Assembly (NCBI RefSeq): GCF_032922745.1
Contig: NZ_CP136693.1
Location: 868,001-932,000 of the forward strand
DNA length: 64,000 bases
Direction: 5' to 3'
Source of the DNA: Marinobacter salarius
Lineage (GTDB): Bacteria > Pseudomonadota > Gammaproteobacteria > Pseudomonadales > Oleiphilaceae
The stretch's first letter is position 1, and the number at the start of each line of letters is the position of its first letter. The notes beneath the pieces are model-generated. The model was not told the origin of the DNA. It searched no databases and was given only the letters and a program-made list of their open reading frames with translations. Shown one piece after another: positions 27,187 to 36,960 of the stretch. The translations under genes were made by a program, and so were the position numbers.

Positions 27187-27657
27187 GTGAACATTAATTT
27201 GACGATGATTGGTCAAGCCATCGCGTTCTTTATCTTTGTCGTGTTCTGCATGAAATATGTGTGGCCGCCGATTATGGCCGCACTGCAGGAGCGTCAAAAG
27301 AAGATCGCTGACGGACTGGCTGCCTCAGACCGCGCTGCGCGCGATCTGGAACTGGCTCAGGAAAAGTCAGCTCAGGAACTGCGTGAAGCCAAGCAGCAAG
27401 CGGCTGGCCTGATCGAACAGGCCAACAAGCGTGCGGCCCAGATTGTGGAAGCATCGAAAGACGATGCCCGCAAGGAAGGCCAGAAGCTGATTGAGCAGGC
27501 CAAGGCCGAAATTGAGCAGGAGCGCAATCAGGCTCGTGACGCGTTGCGTGCAGAAATTGCCGCCATCGCGGTTGCCGGTGCTGAGAAGATCCTGGAAACC
27601 TCTGTCGATGCCAACAAGCACAGTGAGATGCTGGACAAGCTGGCAGCAGAACTCTAA
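27187..27657 (+). CDS. atpF: ATP synthase Fo subunit b
   Basis: A 156-residue peripheral-stalk subunit starting with GTG, MNINLTMIGQAIAFFIFVVF. One N-terminal membrane helix is followed by a long charged coiled coil. It dimerises and links Fo to the delta subunit. The gap to atpH is 15 bp. Length equals the usual gammaproteobacterial b subunit. Confidence 0.96.
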   Translation: MNINLTMIGQAIAFFIFVVFCMKYVWPPIMAALQERQKKIADGLAASDRAARDLELAQEKSAQELREAKQQAAGLIEQANKRAAQIVEASKDDARKEGQKLIEQAKAEIEQERNQARDALRAEIAAIAVAGAEKILETSVDANKHSEMLDKLAAEL

Positions 27658-27672
27658 ACGACGAGGTTTATC

Positions 27673-28209
27673 ATGGCACAACTGAGAACGCTGGCCCGCC
27701 CTTACGCAAAGGCAGCATTTTCGGCCGCTCAGGACCAGAAGCAACTGGCTGAATGGTCTGAAGTGCTAACCGTTGCCGGGCAGATTACAGCCAACGAAGA
27801 CATTCGACAGCTTCTCTCCAGTCCAGGCACCGAAGAGCAGAAGAAGGCAGAGATGATTCTGGAGTGCGTTGGAGACAACGTTACAGAGTCGGTTAGCAAC
27901 TTCCTGATGATTCTGGCGGCCAATCGCCGGTTGAGTCTTCTGCCCGAGATTGCAGCGCTCTTCAATACGTACCGGGCTGACTTTGAGCGCACTGTTGATA
28001 TAGACGTCACCTCTGCATATGAGTTGACGGACGAACAACAGCAGAAGCTCGCCCAGGCACTGTCGACCAAACTCGAGCGCCAAGTGTCACTCGCAGCGTC
28101 AATGGACAAGTCTTTGATCGGTGGTGTGATTGTACGCACCGGCGACATGGTGATTGACGCCTCTGTACGCGGAAAGCTGACCAAATTGGCCGACGCTCTG
28201 GGCTCCTGA
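27673..28209 (+). CDS. atpH: ATP synthase F1 subunit delta
   Basis: A 178-residue OSCP/delta subunit starting MAQLRTLARPYAKAAF. The C-terminal signature VSLAASMDKSLIGGVIVRTGDMVIDASVRGKL is visible. It connects the peripheral stalk to the alpha-beta hexamer. It lies between atpF and atpA in normal order. Confidence 0.96.
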   Translation: MAQLRTLARPYAKAAFSAAQDQKQLAEWSEVLTVAGQITANEDIRQLLSSPGTEEQKKAEMILECVGDNVTESVSNFLMILAANRRLSLLPEIAALFNTYRADFERTVDIDVTSAYELTDEQQQKLAQALSTKLERQVSLAASMDKSLIGGVIVRTGDMVIDASVRGKLTKLADALGS

Positions 28210-28237
28210 TTTCAGCACAAGGTTTGAGGATAAAGGC

Positions 28238-29782
<1,545 letters not shown>

Positions 29783-29853
29783 CGAATGGGCCTGCAATGC
29801 GTTGCGGGCCGATTTTCGAGCAATGAGTGTCTAACTTGAGAGGGCAGTGAGTT

Positions 29854-30717
29854 ATGGCCGCCGGAAAAGAAATACGTAACCAGATATCCAGCATCAAGAG
29901 CACGCAGAAGATCACCAGCGCCATGGAAATGGTCGCGGCGAGCAAGATGCGCAAGGCTCAGGAACGCATGAAGGCAACGCGCCCTTATGCGGAAAAGATG
30001 CGCCAGGTTATTGGGCATATTGCCAAGGCGAACGTTCAGTACAAGCACCCGTTCATGGTCGAGCGTGAAGTCAAGCGCGTGGGCTATGTGGTGGTGTCTA
30101 CGGATCGTGGCCTGTGTGGTGGTCTGAACATCAACCTGTTCAAAGCGCTTGTCCGTGACATGCGAGCGTGGAAGGAGAAAGGAGTAGAGGCTGATCTGTG
30201 CGCCATCGGGCAGAAAGGTGCTTCTTTCTTCAAGAGCTACGGCGGCAACGTCGTTGCGGCTCTGACCCATCTGGGGGACAGCCCGAGCTCCGAAAAACTC
30301 ATCGGCAACGTCAAAGTCATGCTGGACGCGTTCTCGGAAGGCAAGATCGACCGTCTTTACCTGGTCAGCAACGAGTTCGAAAACACCATGACCCAGACCC
30401 CGCAGGTGGAGCAGATTCTGCCGCTGCCTCCGGGGGAAGACGAGGAAGAGATCAAGAACCAGTGGGATTATCTCTACGAGCCCGATGCCAGGCAGATCCT
30501 CGATGGCCTTCTGCCACGTTACATTGAATCCCAGGTGTACCAGGGTGTGGTAGAAAATCTGGCATGTGAACAGGCCGCCCGAATGATCGCCATGAAGAGT
30601 GCAACTGACAACGCCGGTGGCATCATCGACGAGCTTCAGCTGGCTTACAACAAGGCGCGTCAGGCAGCCATCACCCAAGAGATTTCGGAGATTGTCAGCG
30701 GTGCGGCTTCGGTCTGA
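29854..30717 (+). CDS. atpG: ATP synthase F1 subunit gamma
   Basis: A 287-residue central-stalk subunit starting MAAGKEIRNQISSIKSTQKITSAMEMVAASKM and ending with the helix RQAAITQEISEIVSGAAS. It rotates inside the alpha-beta hexamer and couples proton flow to catalysis. It is in conserved position between atpA and atpD. Confidence 0.97.
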   Translation: MAAGKEIRNQISSIKSTQKITSAMEMVAASKMRKAQERMKATRPYAEKMRQVIGHIAKANVQYKHPFMVEREVKRVGYVVVSTDRGLCGGLNINLFKALVRDMRAWKEKGVEADLCAIGQKGASFFKSYGGNVVAALTHLGDSPSSEKLIGNVKVMLDAFSEGKIDRLYLVSNEFENTMTQTPQVEQILPLPPGEDEEEIKNQWDYLYEPDARQILDGLLPRYIESQVYQGVVENLACEQAARMIAMKSATDNAGGIIDELQLAYNKARQAAITQEISEIVSGAASV

Positions 30718-30771
30718 TCCGCCAACAATCCAACTGGTTTTATTGACTATCTAGATAACGAGGAACCGAGC

Positions 30772-32166
30772 ATGAGTAGCGGACACATCGTTCAGATCAT
30801 TGGCGCGGTTATCGACGTGGAATTTCCACGTGACTCCGTACCCAACGTATATGACGCACTGCTGCTTGAAGGTGGCGATACAACTCTGGAAGTCCAGCAG
30901 CAGCTGGGTGACGGCATTGTTCGTACCATCGCCATGGGCAGCACTGAAGGCCTGAAGCGAGGCCTGAAAGCAGATAACACCGGTAAGGCCATTTCCGTAC
31001 CGGTTGGCACCCAGACCCTGGGCCGTATCATGGATGTTCTGGGTCGTCCCATCGACGAAGCCGGCGAAATCGGCGAAGAAGAGCGTTGGGCGATTCACCG
31101 TAAGGCACCGGGATACGCAGATCAGTCTGCCTCTGCCGACCTGCTGGAAACCGGCATCAAGGTTATCGACCTGATCTGCCCGTTCGCCAAGGGTGGTAAG
31201 GTTGGCCTTTTCGGTGGTGCCGGTGTTGGTAAGACCGTCAACATGATGGAGCTGATCAACAACATCGCGAAAGAGCACTCCGGTCTCTCCGTATTCGCCG
31301 GTGTTGGTGAGCGGACTCGTGAAGGTAACGACTTCTACTACGAAATGAAGGACTCCAACGTCCTTGATAAGGTAGCGATGGTCTACGGCCAGATGAACGA
31401 GCCTCCCGGAAACCGTCTGCGTGTGGCCCTGACCGGTCTCACCATGGCTGAGAAGTTCCGTGACGAAGGTCGTGACGTACTGCTGTTCGTCGACAACATC
31501 TACCGTTACACGCTGGCCGGTACCGAAGTATCCGCACTGCTGGGCCGTATGCCGTCCGCGGTGGGTTACCAGCCGACACTGGCTCAGGAGATGGGTGAAC
31601 TGCAGGAGCGAATTACCTCCACCAAGACAGGTTCCATCACGTCCATCCAGGCCGTATACGTGCCAGCGGATGACTTGACGGACCCGTCGCCAGCGACCAC
31701 CTTCTCCCACCTTGACGCGACTGTGGTACTGAGCCGTGACATCGCTTCCAAGGGTATTTACCCGGCGATCGACCCGCTCGACTCCACTTCACGTCAGCTG
31801 GACCCGCTGGTGATTGGTAACGAGCACTACGAAGTGGCTCGTGGCGTGCAGACTAACCTGCAGCGCTACAAGGAACTGAAAGACATCATCGCGATTCTGG
31901 GTATGGACGAGCTGTCGGAAGAAGACAAGCTCACCGTTGCCCGGGCCCGTAAGATCGAACGTTTTCTGTCCCAGCCGTTCCACGTTGCTGAAGTCTTCAC
32001 CGGCTCGCCCGGTAAGTATGTTTCCTTGAAGGAAACCATCAGCAGCTTTAAAGGCATTCTCAACGGCGACTATGATGATATGCCCGAGCAAGCATTCTAC
32101 ATGGTTGGTACCATCGAGGAAGCGGTCGAGAAAGCGAAGGAAATGAAGAGCAAGGCGAAGAAGTAA
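30772..32166 (+). CDS. atpD: ATP synthase F1 subunit beta
   Basis: A 464-residue catalytic subunit with Walker A GGAGVGKTV and the catalytic glutamate region GVGERTREGND. It also has the DELSEEDKLTVARARKI block. It starts MSSGHIVQIIGAVIDVEFP. It makes ATP from ADP and phosphate. Its 3' end is 47 bp from atpC. Confidence 0.98.
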   Translation: MSSGHIVQIIGAVIDVEFPRDSVPNVYDALLLEGGDTTLEVQQQLGDGIVRTIAMGSTEGLKRGLKADNTGKAISVPVGTQTLGRIMDVLGRPIDEAGEIGEEERWAIHRKAPGYADQSASADLLETGIKVIDLICPFAKGGKVGLFGGAGVGKTVNMMELINNIAKEHSGLSVFAGVGERTREGNDFYYEMKDSNVLDKVAMVYGQMNEPPGNRLRVALTGLTMAEKFRDEGRDVLLFVDNIYRYTLAGTEVSALLGRMPSAVGYQPTLAQEMGELQERITSTKTGSITSIQAVYVPADDLTDPSPATTFSHLDATVVLSRDIASKGIYPAIDPLDSTSRQLDPLVIGNEHYEVARGVQTNLQRYKELKDIIAILGMDELSEEDKLTVARARKIERFLSQPFHVAEVFTGSPGKYVSLKETISSFKGILNGDYDDMPEQAFYMVGTIEEAVEKAKEMKSKAKK

Positions 32167-32213
32167 TCTAAGCCTTATGCGCTTGTTTCCGGATCGATCA
32201 AAGAGGCAACAAC

Positions 32214-32636
32214 ATGGGTATGACCGTGCATTGTGACGTGGTAAGTGCCGAAACAAAGATCTATTCCGGATTGGTTGAAATGCTGATCGCAGCGGGCTCA
32301 GAAGGTGACCTGGGTATTGCCCCGGGTCATACGCCTCTGCTGACTCAGCTGAAACCGGGCCCCATCCGGATAATCAAGCAGGGCGGAGAGGAAGAAATCC
32401 TCTACGTGTCTGGTGGTTATCTGGAAATTCAGCCGAATCTGGTGACGCTGCTCGCGGACACTGCCGTCCGTGCCAAGGATGTGGACGAAGCAGCGGCGAT
32501 CGAGGCTCAGCGTGAAGCTGAGAAGGCACTCGCCAACCAAAGTGGTGAATTTGAGTATTCCCGTGCCGCCGCCGAATTGGCCGAAGCTGTTGCCCAGCTT
32601 CGAACCATTCAGCAGCTGCGCAACAAGATGCGTTAA
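32214..32636 (+). CDS. atpC: ATP synthase F1 subunit epsilon
   Basis: A 140-residue epsilon subunit starting MGMTVHCDVVSAETKIYSG; a start at the second ATG (32220) is also possible. It has an N-terminal beta sandwich (GDLGIAPGHTPLLTQLKPG) and a C-terminal helical hairpin, which inhibits ATP hydrolysis in relatives. Last gene of the operon, followed by a terminator at 32666-32731. Confidence 0.95.
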   Translation: MGMTVHCDVVSAETKIYSGLVEMLIAAGSEGDLGIAPGHTPLLTQLKPGPIRIIKQGGEEEILYVSGGYLEIQPNLVTLLADTAVRAKDVDEAAAIEAQREAEKALANQSGEFEYSRAAAELAEAVAQLRTIQQLRNKMR

Positions 32637-32665
32637 GCATTTCTGTTCGGGACTGCCGATCACCG

Positions 32666-32731
32666 AAACCGCATCCTGAGTGGCCCGGGAACAACGAAAC
32701 GTTGTCGGGCAACCAAGGGTGCGGTTTTTTT
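32666..32731 (+). terminator. Terminator of the atp operon with nested hairpin
   Basis: An outer stem pairs about AAACCGCATCC (32666-32676) with GGGTGCGGTTT (32717 on) and runs into seven T residues. Inside it a second stem pairs GCCCG-GAACAACG with CGTTGTCGGGC around an AAA loop. The structure ends the atpI-atpC operon 48 bp before glmU. Confidence 0.8.
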
Positions 32732-32778
32732 GTATCCAGGCACTGAAACTGACCACCGACCCGGAGCGTGGTAATCGT

Positions 32779-34143
32779 ATGACTCCCCTTCACGTTGTAA
32801 TTCTGGCTGCCGGCCAGGGTTCGAGAATGAAATCGTCGCTACCGAAGGTTCTCCATCGAGTGGCTGGCAAGCCCATGCTCCATCACGTTATTGATACTGC
32901 CCGCCAGTTGGGCGCATCTGGTATCCACGGCGTTATTGGTCATGGTGCGGAACAGGTCCGGCAGATTACCCCGGCCGAGGATCTCATCTGGGCATTGCAG
33001 GAAGAGCAACTGGGTACAGGCCATGCGGTTGCCCAGGCTCTGCCGGCTTTGCCGGATGAGGCTCGGGTATTGATCCTTTATGGCGACGTGCCATTAACCA
33101 GAGTCGAAACACTTCAGGCACTGGTCTCTCAAGTAAGTGACCATTCACTCGCGTTACTAACCGTGAACCTGGAAACGCCGGACGGTTACGGGCGCATCCT
33201 GAGGGATGACAATGGCAAGGTGTGTGCCATTGTCGAACAGAAGGACGCCACCGAGGTCCAGCGGCAGATCCGCGAGGTGAATACCGGGATTCTGGCGGTC
33301 TCGGCGCGCCACCTGAAGGGCTGGTTGCCGCAGCTCTCCAACCGTAACGCCCAAGGCGAGTATTATCTTACGGACATCATTGCCATGGCCGCTGAGCGCG
33401 GTGTGGATATCGCCGTTGCCCAACCCGGCACGAAGTACGAAGTACAGGGTGTTAACAACCGCCTTCAACTTGCCGAGCTTGAGCGTTGGGTGCAGCGTCA
33501 GGAAGCGGACCGGTTAATGACCGAGGGCGCAACCCTGGCCGATCCCGCCCGACTTGATGTACGCGGTGAATTATCCGTGGGCCAGGATGTCCTGATCGAT
33601 GTTAATGTGGTGTTTGAAGGCAAGGTCTCCCTGGCCGACGGCGTCAGCGTGGGGCCGGGTTGCGTGATTCGGGACAGCCGTATCGCGGCCGGCGCAAACA
33701 TCGAAGCGCACTCCGTGATTGACGGTGCGGAGATCGGTGCAGGAGCCAATATCGGGCCCTTTGCCCGTATCAGGCCGGGTACGCGGCTGGCGGCCAACAC
33801 CAAGGTGGGTAACTTTGTTGAAACCAAAAAAACCGATGTGGGCGAGGGCAGCAAGATCAATCACCTCAGTTATGTTGGCGATGCCTCACTTGGCCGTAAC
33901 GTAAATGTGGGTGCAGGAACCATCACCTGTAATTATGATGGTGTGAATAAGTCGAGAACTGTTATTGGTGACAATGTTTTTGTGGGTTCCAACACTTCGC
34001 TAGTGGCACCAGTCAGCGTTGCCGCAGAGTCCACCATTGGCGCCGGCTCCACTATCACCCGGGATGTGGCGGAAAGCGAACTGGCGGTTGCCCGGGCCCG
34101 GCAACGCAATATCTCTGGCTGGGAACGGCCGACGAAAAAGTGA
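32779..34143 (+). CDS. glmU: Bifunctional GlcNAc-1-phosphate uridyltransferase / GlcN-1-phosphate acetyltransferase
   Basis: A 454-residue GlmU. The N-terminal pyrophosphorylase domain starts with the nucleotide motif LAAGQGSRMKSSLPKVLH, and the C-terminal left-handed beta helix of hexapeptide repeats ends with NYDGVNKSRTVIGDNVFVGSN. It makes UDP-GlcNAc for peptidoglycan and lipopolysaccharide. I chose the ATG at 32779, because the longer frame would start within the atp terminator. It is 34 bp before glmS, whose product feeds the same pathway. Confidence 0.97.
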   Translation: MTPLHVVILAAGQGSRMKSSLPKVLHRVAGKPMLHHVIDTARQLGASGIHGVIGHGAEQVRQITPAEDLIWALQEEQLGTGHAVAQALPALPDEARVLILYGDVPLTRVETLQALVSQVSDHSLALLTVNLETPDGYGRILRDDNGKVCAIVEQKDATEVQRQIREVNTGILAVSARHLKGWLPQLSNRNAQGEYYLTDIIAMAAERGVDIAVAQPGTKYEVQGVNNRLQLAELERWVQRQEADRLMTEGATLADPARLDVRGELSVGQDVLIDVNVVFEGKVSLADGVSVGPGCVIRDSRIAAGANIEAHSVIDGAEIGAGANIGPFARIRPGTRLAANTKVGNFVETKKTDVGEGSKINHLSYVGDASLGRNVNVGAGTITCNYDGVNKSRTVIGDNVFVGSNTSLVAPVSVAAESTIGAGSTITRDVAESELAVARARQRNISGWERPTKK

Positions 34144-34177
34144 TTTAAACGATTTATAACGGACAGGTGACAGCGAC

Positions 34178-36010
34178 ATGTGTGGCATTGTAGGTGCGGT
34201 ATCAGAAAGGGATGTTCAGGGAATTCTTCTCGAAGGCCTGCGCCGACTGGAGTATCGGGGCTACGACTCCGCCGGCATGGCCGTGATTGACGGCAAGCAA
34301 GCCATTAATCGGGCCCGCGAAGTGGGCAAGGTAGCTGCCCTGGCTGATGCCATCACTGGTAATGGGCTTGAAGGGGCCGCCGGTATTGCCCATACCCGCT
34401 GGGCCACCCATGGTGAGCCCTCCCAGATTAATGCGCACCCGCACATGTCCGGTGAGCGACTGGCCATTGTTCACAACGGCATCATCGAGAATTATCAGGA
34501 GCTGCGGGAAGAGCTGAGAGCCGATGGGTTCGAGTTCACCTCCCAGACCGATACCGAAGTCGTTGCGCACCTCATCGAAAAGCAATTCCGCCTCAGCAAC
34601 AGCCTCTATGAAGCGGTAAGCAGTGCAATTCAGCGCTTGCGCGGTGCCTTTGCCCTGGCGGTGATCCATGCTGACGAGCCTGACCACATGGTCGTTTGCC
34701 GCGAGGGCAGTCCGTTGGTAGTCGGTGTCGGGATTGGCGAGAATTTTATTGCCTCCGACCAGCTCGCATTGCTGCCAGTCACGGATCGTTTCATGTTCCT
34801 CGAGGAAGGGGACATTGCCGACATCCGCCGCGACCGCATCGAGATCCATGATCGCAACAAGCAGCCGGTTGAACGCGCAGTCACCCGTTTTGAACACAGC
34901 CAGGATGCCGCTGAAAAAGGCGAGTACCGCCACTTCATGCTCAAGGAAATCCATGAGCAGCCGAGGGTTATCCGTGCAACGACAGAAGGCCGGGTGACCA
35001 ACACCCGTGTGCTGGAACAGGCTCTTGGAACCCAGGCCGGCAACCTGCTGGAAAACGTCCGCCATGTTCAGATCATTGCTTGTGGCACCAGTTATCATGC
35101 CGGTATGGTGGCGCGCTACTGGATCGAGGACCTGGCAGGCGTGCCCTGCTCCGTGGAAGTAGCTTCCGAGTTCCGCTACCGCAAACATGTGATTCAACCG
35201 GATACCCTGTTCCTGTGTATCTCCCAGTCCGGCGAAACCGCCGATACCCTGGCCGCCCTGCGCCAGGCAAAAAAGGCCGGCTTCCGCGCCGCCATGGCAA
35301 TCTGCAACGTGCCCGGCAGTTCCCTGGTCCGTGAATCCGACCTGGTCATCATGACCCAGGCCGGCCCGGAAATCGGCGTCGCCTCCACCAAGGCTTTCAC
35401 CACCCAGCTAACCGCGTTACTGATCTTCACCCTGGCACTGGCACGCCACAATGGCCTGGAAGAGTCGCGGGAAGCTGAGATTGTTGAAGCAATCCGCCTG
35501 CTTCCCGGACAGGTGGATCAGGTGCTGGCCCTGGATGGCGAGATCGCCGAATTGTCGAAATCCTTCATGGACAAGAATCACAGCCTGTTCCTGGGCCGTG
35601 GCGCCATGTTCCCGGTGGCCCTCGAAGGTGCGCTGAAACTCAAGGAAATTTCCTACATCCACGCCGAAGCCTATCCGGCTGGTGAACTCAAGCACGGTCC
35701 GCTAGCCCTGGTGGACAGCGAAATGCCGGTCGTCACCGTTGCGCCTAACAACGAGCTCCTGGAAAAGCTGAAATCCAACCTGGAAGAAGTCCGGGCTCGA
35801 GGTGGTGAACTGTTTGTGTTTGCTGACCAGGCTGCGGACGTGCGGCCCCAGGAAGGCATCCATGTGATGCCATTGCCGTCGGTGCATCCAATCACCTCTC
35901 CGATCGTTTACACCGTGCCGTTGCAGTTGCTGTCCTATCACGTGGCTGTGTTGAAAGGCACTGACGTGGATCAGCCCCGTAATCTGGCGAAAAGTGTGAC
36001 GGTTGAGTAG
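34178..36010 (+). CDS. glmS: Glutamine-fructose-6-phosphate aminotransferase
   Basis: A 610-residue GlmS. The N-terminal Ntn amidotransferase domain has the catalytic Cys directly after Met (MCGIVGAV), two SIS sugar isomerase domains follow (SQSGETADTLAAL), and the C-terminus is QPRNLAKSVTVE. It converts fructose-6-phosphate and glutamine to glucosamine-6-phosphate. Its last codons form the attTn7 recognition site read by TnsD in Tn7 systems, and a Tn7-like end begins 24 bp after the stop. Confidence 0.98.
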   Translation: MCGIVGAVSERDVQGILLEGLRRLEYRGYDSAGMAVIDGKQAINRAREVGKVAALADAITGNGLEGAAGIAHTRWATHGEPSQINAHPHMSGERLAIVHNGIIENYQELREELRADGFEFTSQTDTEVVAHLIEKQFRLSNSLYEAVSSAIQRLRGAFALAVIHADEPDHMVVCREGSPLVVGVGIGENFIASDQLALLPVTDRFMFLEEGDIADIRRDRIEIHDRNKQPVERAVTRFEHSQDAAEKGEYRHFMLKEIHEQPRVIRATTEGRVTNTRVLEQALGTQAGNLLENVRHVQIIACGTSYHAGMVARYWIEDLAGVPCSVEVASEFRYRKHVIQPDTLFLCISQSGETADTLAALRQAKKAGFRAAMAICNVPGSSLVRESDLVIMTQAGPEIGVASTKAFTTQLTALLIFTLALARHNGLEESREAEIVEAIRLLPGQVDQVLALDGEIAELSKSFMDKNHSLFLGRGAMFPVALEGALKLKEISYIHAEAYPAGELKHGPLALVDSEMPVVTVAPNNELLEKLKSNLEEVRARGGELFVFADQAADVRPQEGIHVMPLPSVHPITSPIVYTVPLQLLSYHVAVLKGTDVDQPRNLAKSVTVE

Positions 36011-36043
36011 CGGGCATATACGTAGGCCTGGAGATGTCAGAGG

Positions 36044-36103
36044 ACATTAAAGTTTGACAAATTACATTAATGTTTGATTATTTACATTAAAGTTTGATCA
36101 AAG
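36044..36103 (+). repeat. Three abutting 20-bp repeats, probable TnsB binding sites
   Basis: ACATTAAAGTTTGACAAATT (36044-36063), ACATTAATGTTTGATTATTT (36064-36083) and ACATTAAAGTTTGATCAAAG (36084-36103) repeat with exact 20-bp period; the core ACATTAAWGTTTGA is nearly invariant. They start 9 bp inside the TGT terminus. Tn7 ends carry 22-bp TnsB sites in similar arrays, so these are likely the equivalent. Confidence 0.85.
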
Positions 36104-36104
36104 T

Positions 36105-36143
36105 AGGCCCCCTGCTATTCTCAATTCAGCAGGGGGCCTTTTT
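36105..36143 (+). terminator. Perfect 12-bp hairpin with T tract, overlapping the tnsA ribosome-binding site
   Basis: AGGCCCCCTGCT (36105-36116) pairs perfectly with AGCAGGGGGCCT (36128-36139) around an 11-nt loop and runs into TTTTT. It has the form of a strong intrinsic terminator that would stop glmS read-through. The only Shine-Dalgarno-like sequence for tnsA, AGGGGG at 36131-36136, lies in the 3' arm 8 nt before the ATG. Confidence 0.82.
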
Positions 36144-36144
36144 C

Positions 36145-36960
36145 ATGACAGATACCAATAAACCGCTTGATCCGAAGCACGAAAAGCTACTCAAAACCCG
36201 GGGACGGGGAACGGGTAAAGACTACGAGCCGTTCATCAAGGTTCATGAACTCAGCAGCTCAGGTGAGAGTGTTCGAATCCGCAGTGCTTCGGTTGGTAGA
36301 GTTCATCACCTACTGTCTGGTATAGAGCTTTTCGCCTTCCTGGTCTTTGATCAGTTCGAACAAACGACTGATATACGAGAGCAATATCCCCTCCCGATAA
36401 ACGATACTCTCGATATCTGTACACGTTTAGGAATTCGGCACCCCCAGATTCGTGGCTCGCTGACTGTGGTTTCCACCGACCTGTTGATTGACCTCTCGTC
36501 GAAGCAGCAGCTTGCGATTGCAGTGAAATCTTCTGCAGAGCTTTCCAAGTCGCGAGTTATAGAAAAACTGCAAATCGAAAAAACCTACTGGGAAACCCGT
36601 GGGGTGGAGTGGAAGATTTTCACTGAGAGGGAGGTGTCCGACGGAATGCGGGAGAATCTCCCGTGGATCCAGCCCTATCTAAGCCCCGATATAACTGACC
36701 ACCAGCAACTGGGAGCCACAGAAGTCCAGGATCTGTTACACCGATTGAAAAGGCATCCAAAGACCAAGGTCACAAGGCTTTGCGCAAAGCTTGATGACCA
36801 ATACGGATTGGACCCGGGGTTTCACCTCGGCGCGCTTCGACATGCGGTTGCACACCGGTTTATAAGGGCTCCATTAAATAAAGCGTTTCACAGCTGGACC
36901 TTCAGTGATCTGACACTCAGGGATACAGCGTTCGCCGGCGAGGTGAACCATGCTTCTTAA
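36145..36960 (+). CDS. tnsA: Tn7-like transposition endonuclease TnsA
   Basis: A 271-residue TnsA. TnsA is a restriction-endonuclease-fold nuclease that cuts the 5' ends of the transposon and works with TnsB. Family signs are the DIREQYPL motif near residue 75, a following acidic strand (TDLLIDL) and the catalytic-lysine strand (IAVKSSAEL), then a winged-helix C-terminal domain. It begins only 1 nt past the T tract of a terminator-like hairpin that overlaps its ribosome-binding site. It overlaps tnsB by 11 bp. The reading frame is intact. Confidence 0.9.
   Translation: MTDTNKPLDPKHEKLLKTRGRGTGKDYEPFIKVHELSSSGESVRIRSASVGRVHHLLSGIELFAFLVFDQFEQTTDIREQYPLPINDTLDICTRLGIRHPQIRGSLTVVSTDLLIDLSSKQQLAIAVKSSAELSKSRVIEKLQIEKTYWETRGVEWKIFTEREVSDGMRENLPWIQPYLSPDITDHQQLGATEVQDLLHRLKRHPKTKVTRLCAKLDDQYGLDPGFHLGALRHAVAHRFIRAPLNKAFHSWTFSDLTLRDTAFAGEVNHAS

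Noticed and set aside
30825..30840. A second parS-like sequence (TTTCCACGTGACTC) at the start of atpD
   Set aside because: Only one half and the core CACGTG match; the other arm does not.
36044..36103. Three short tandem repeats that could be read as a mini CRISPR or iteron array
   Set aside because: They abut without spacers, begin 9 bp from a TGT terminus at attTn7 and precede tnsA, so transposase binding sites explain them better.
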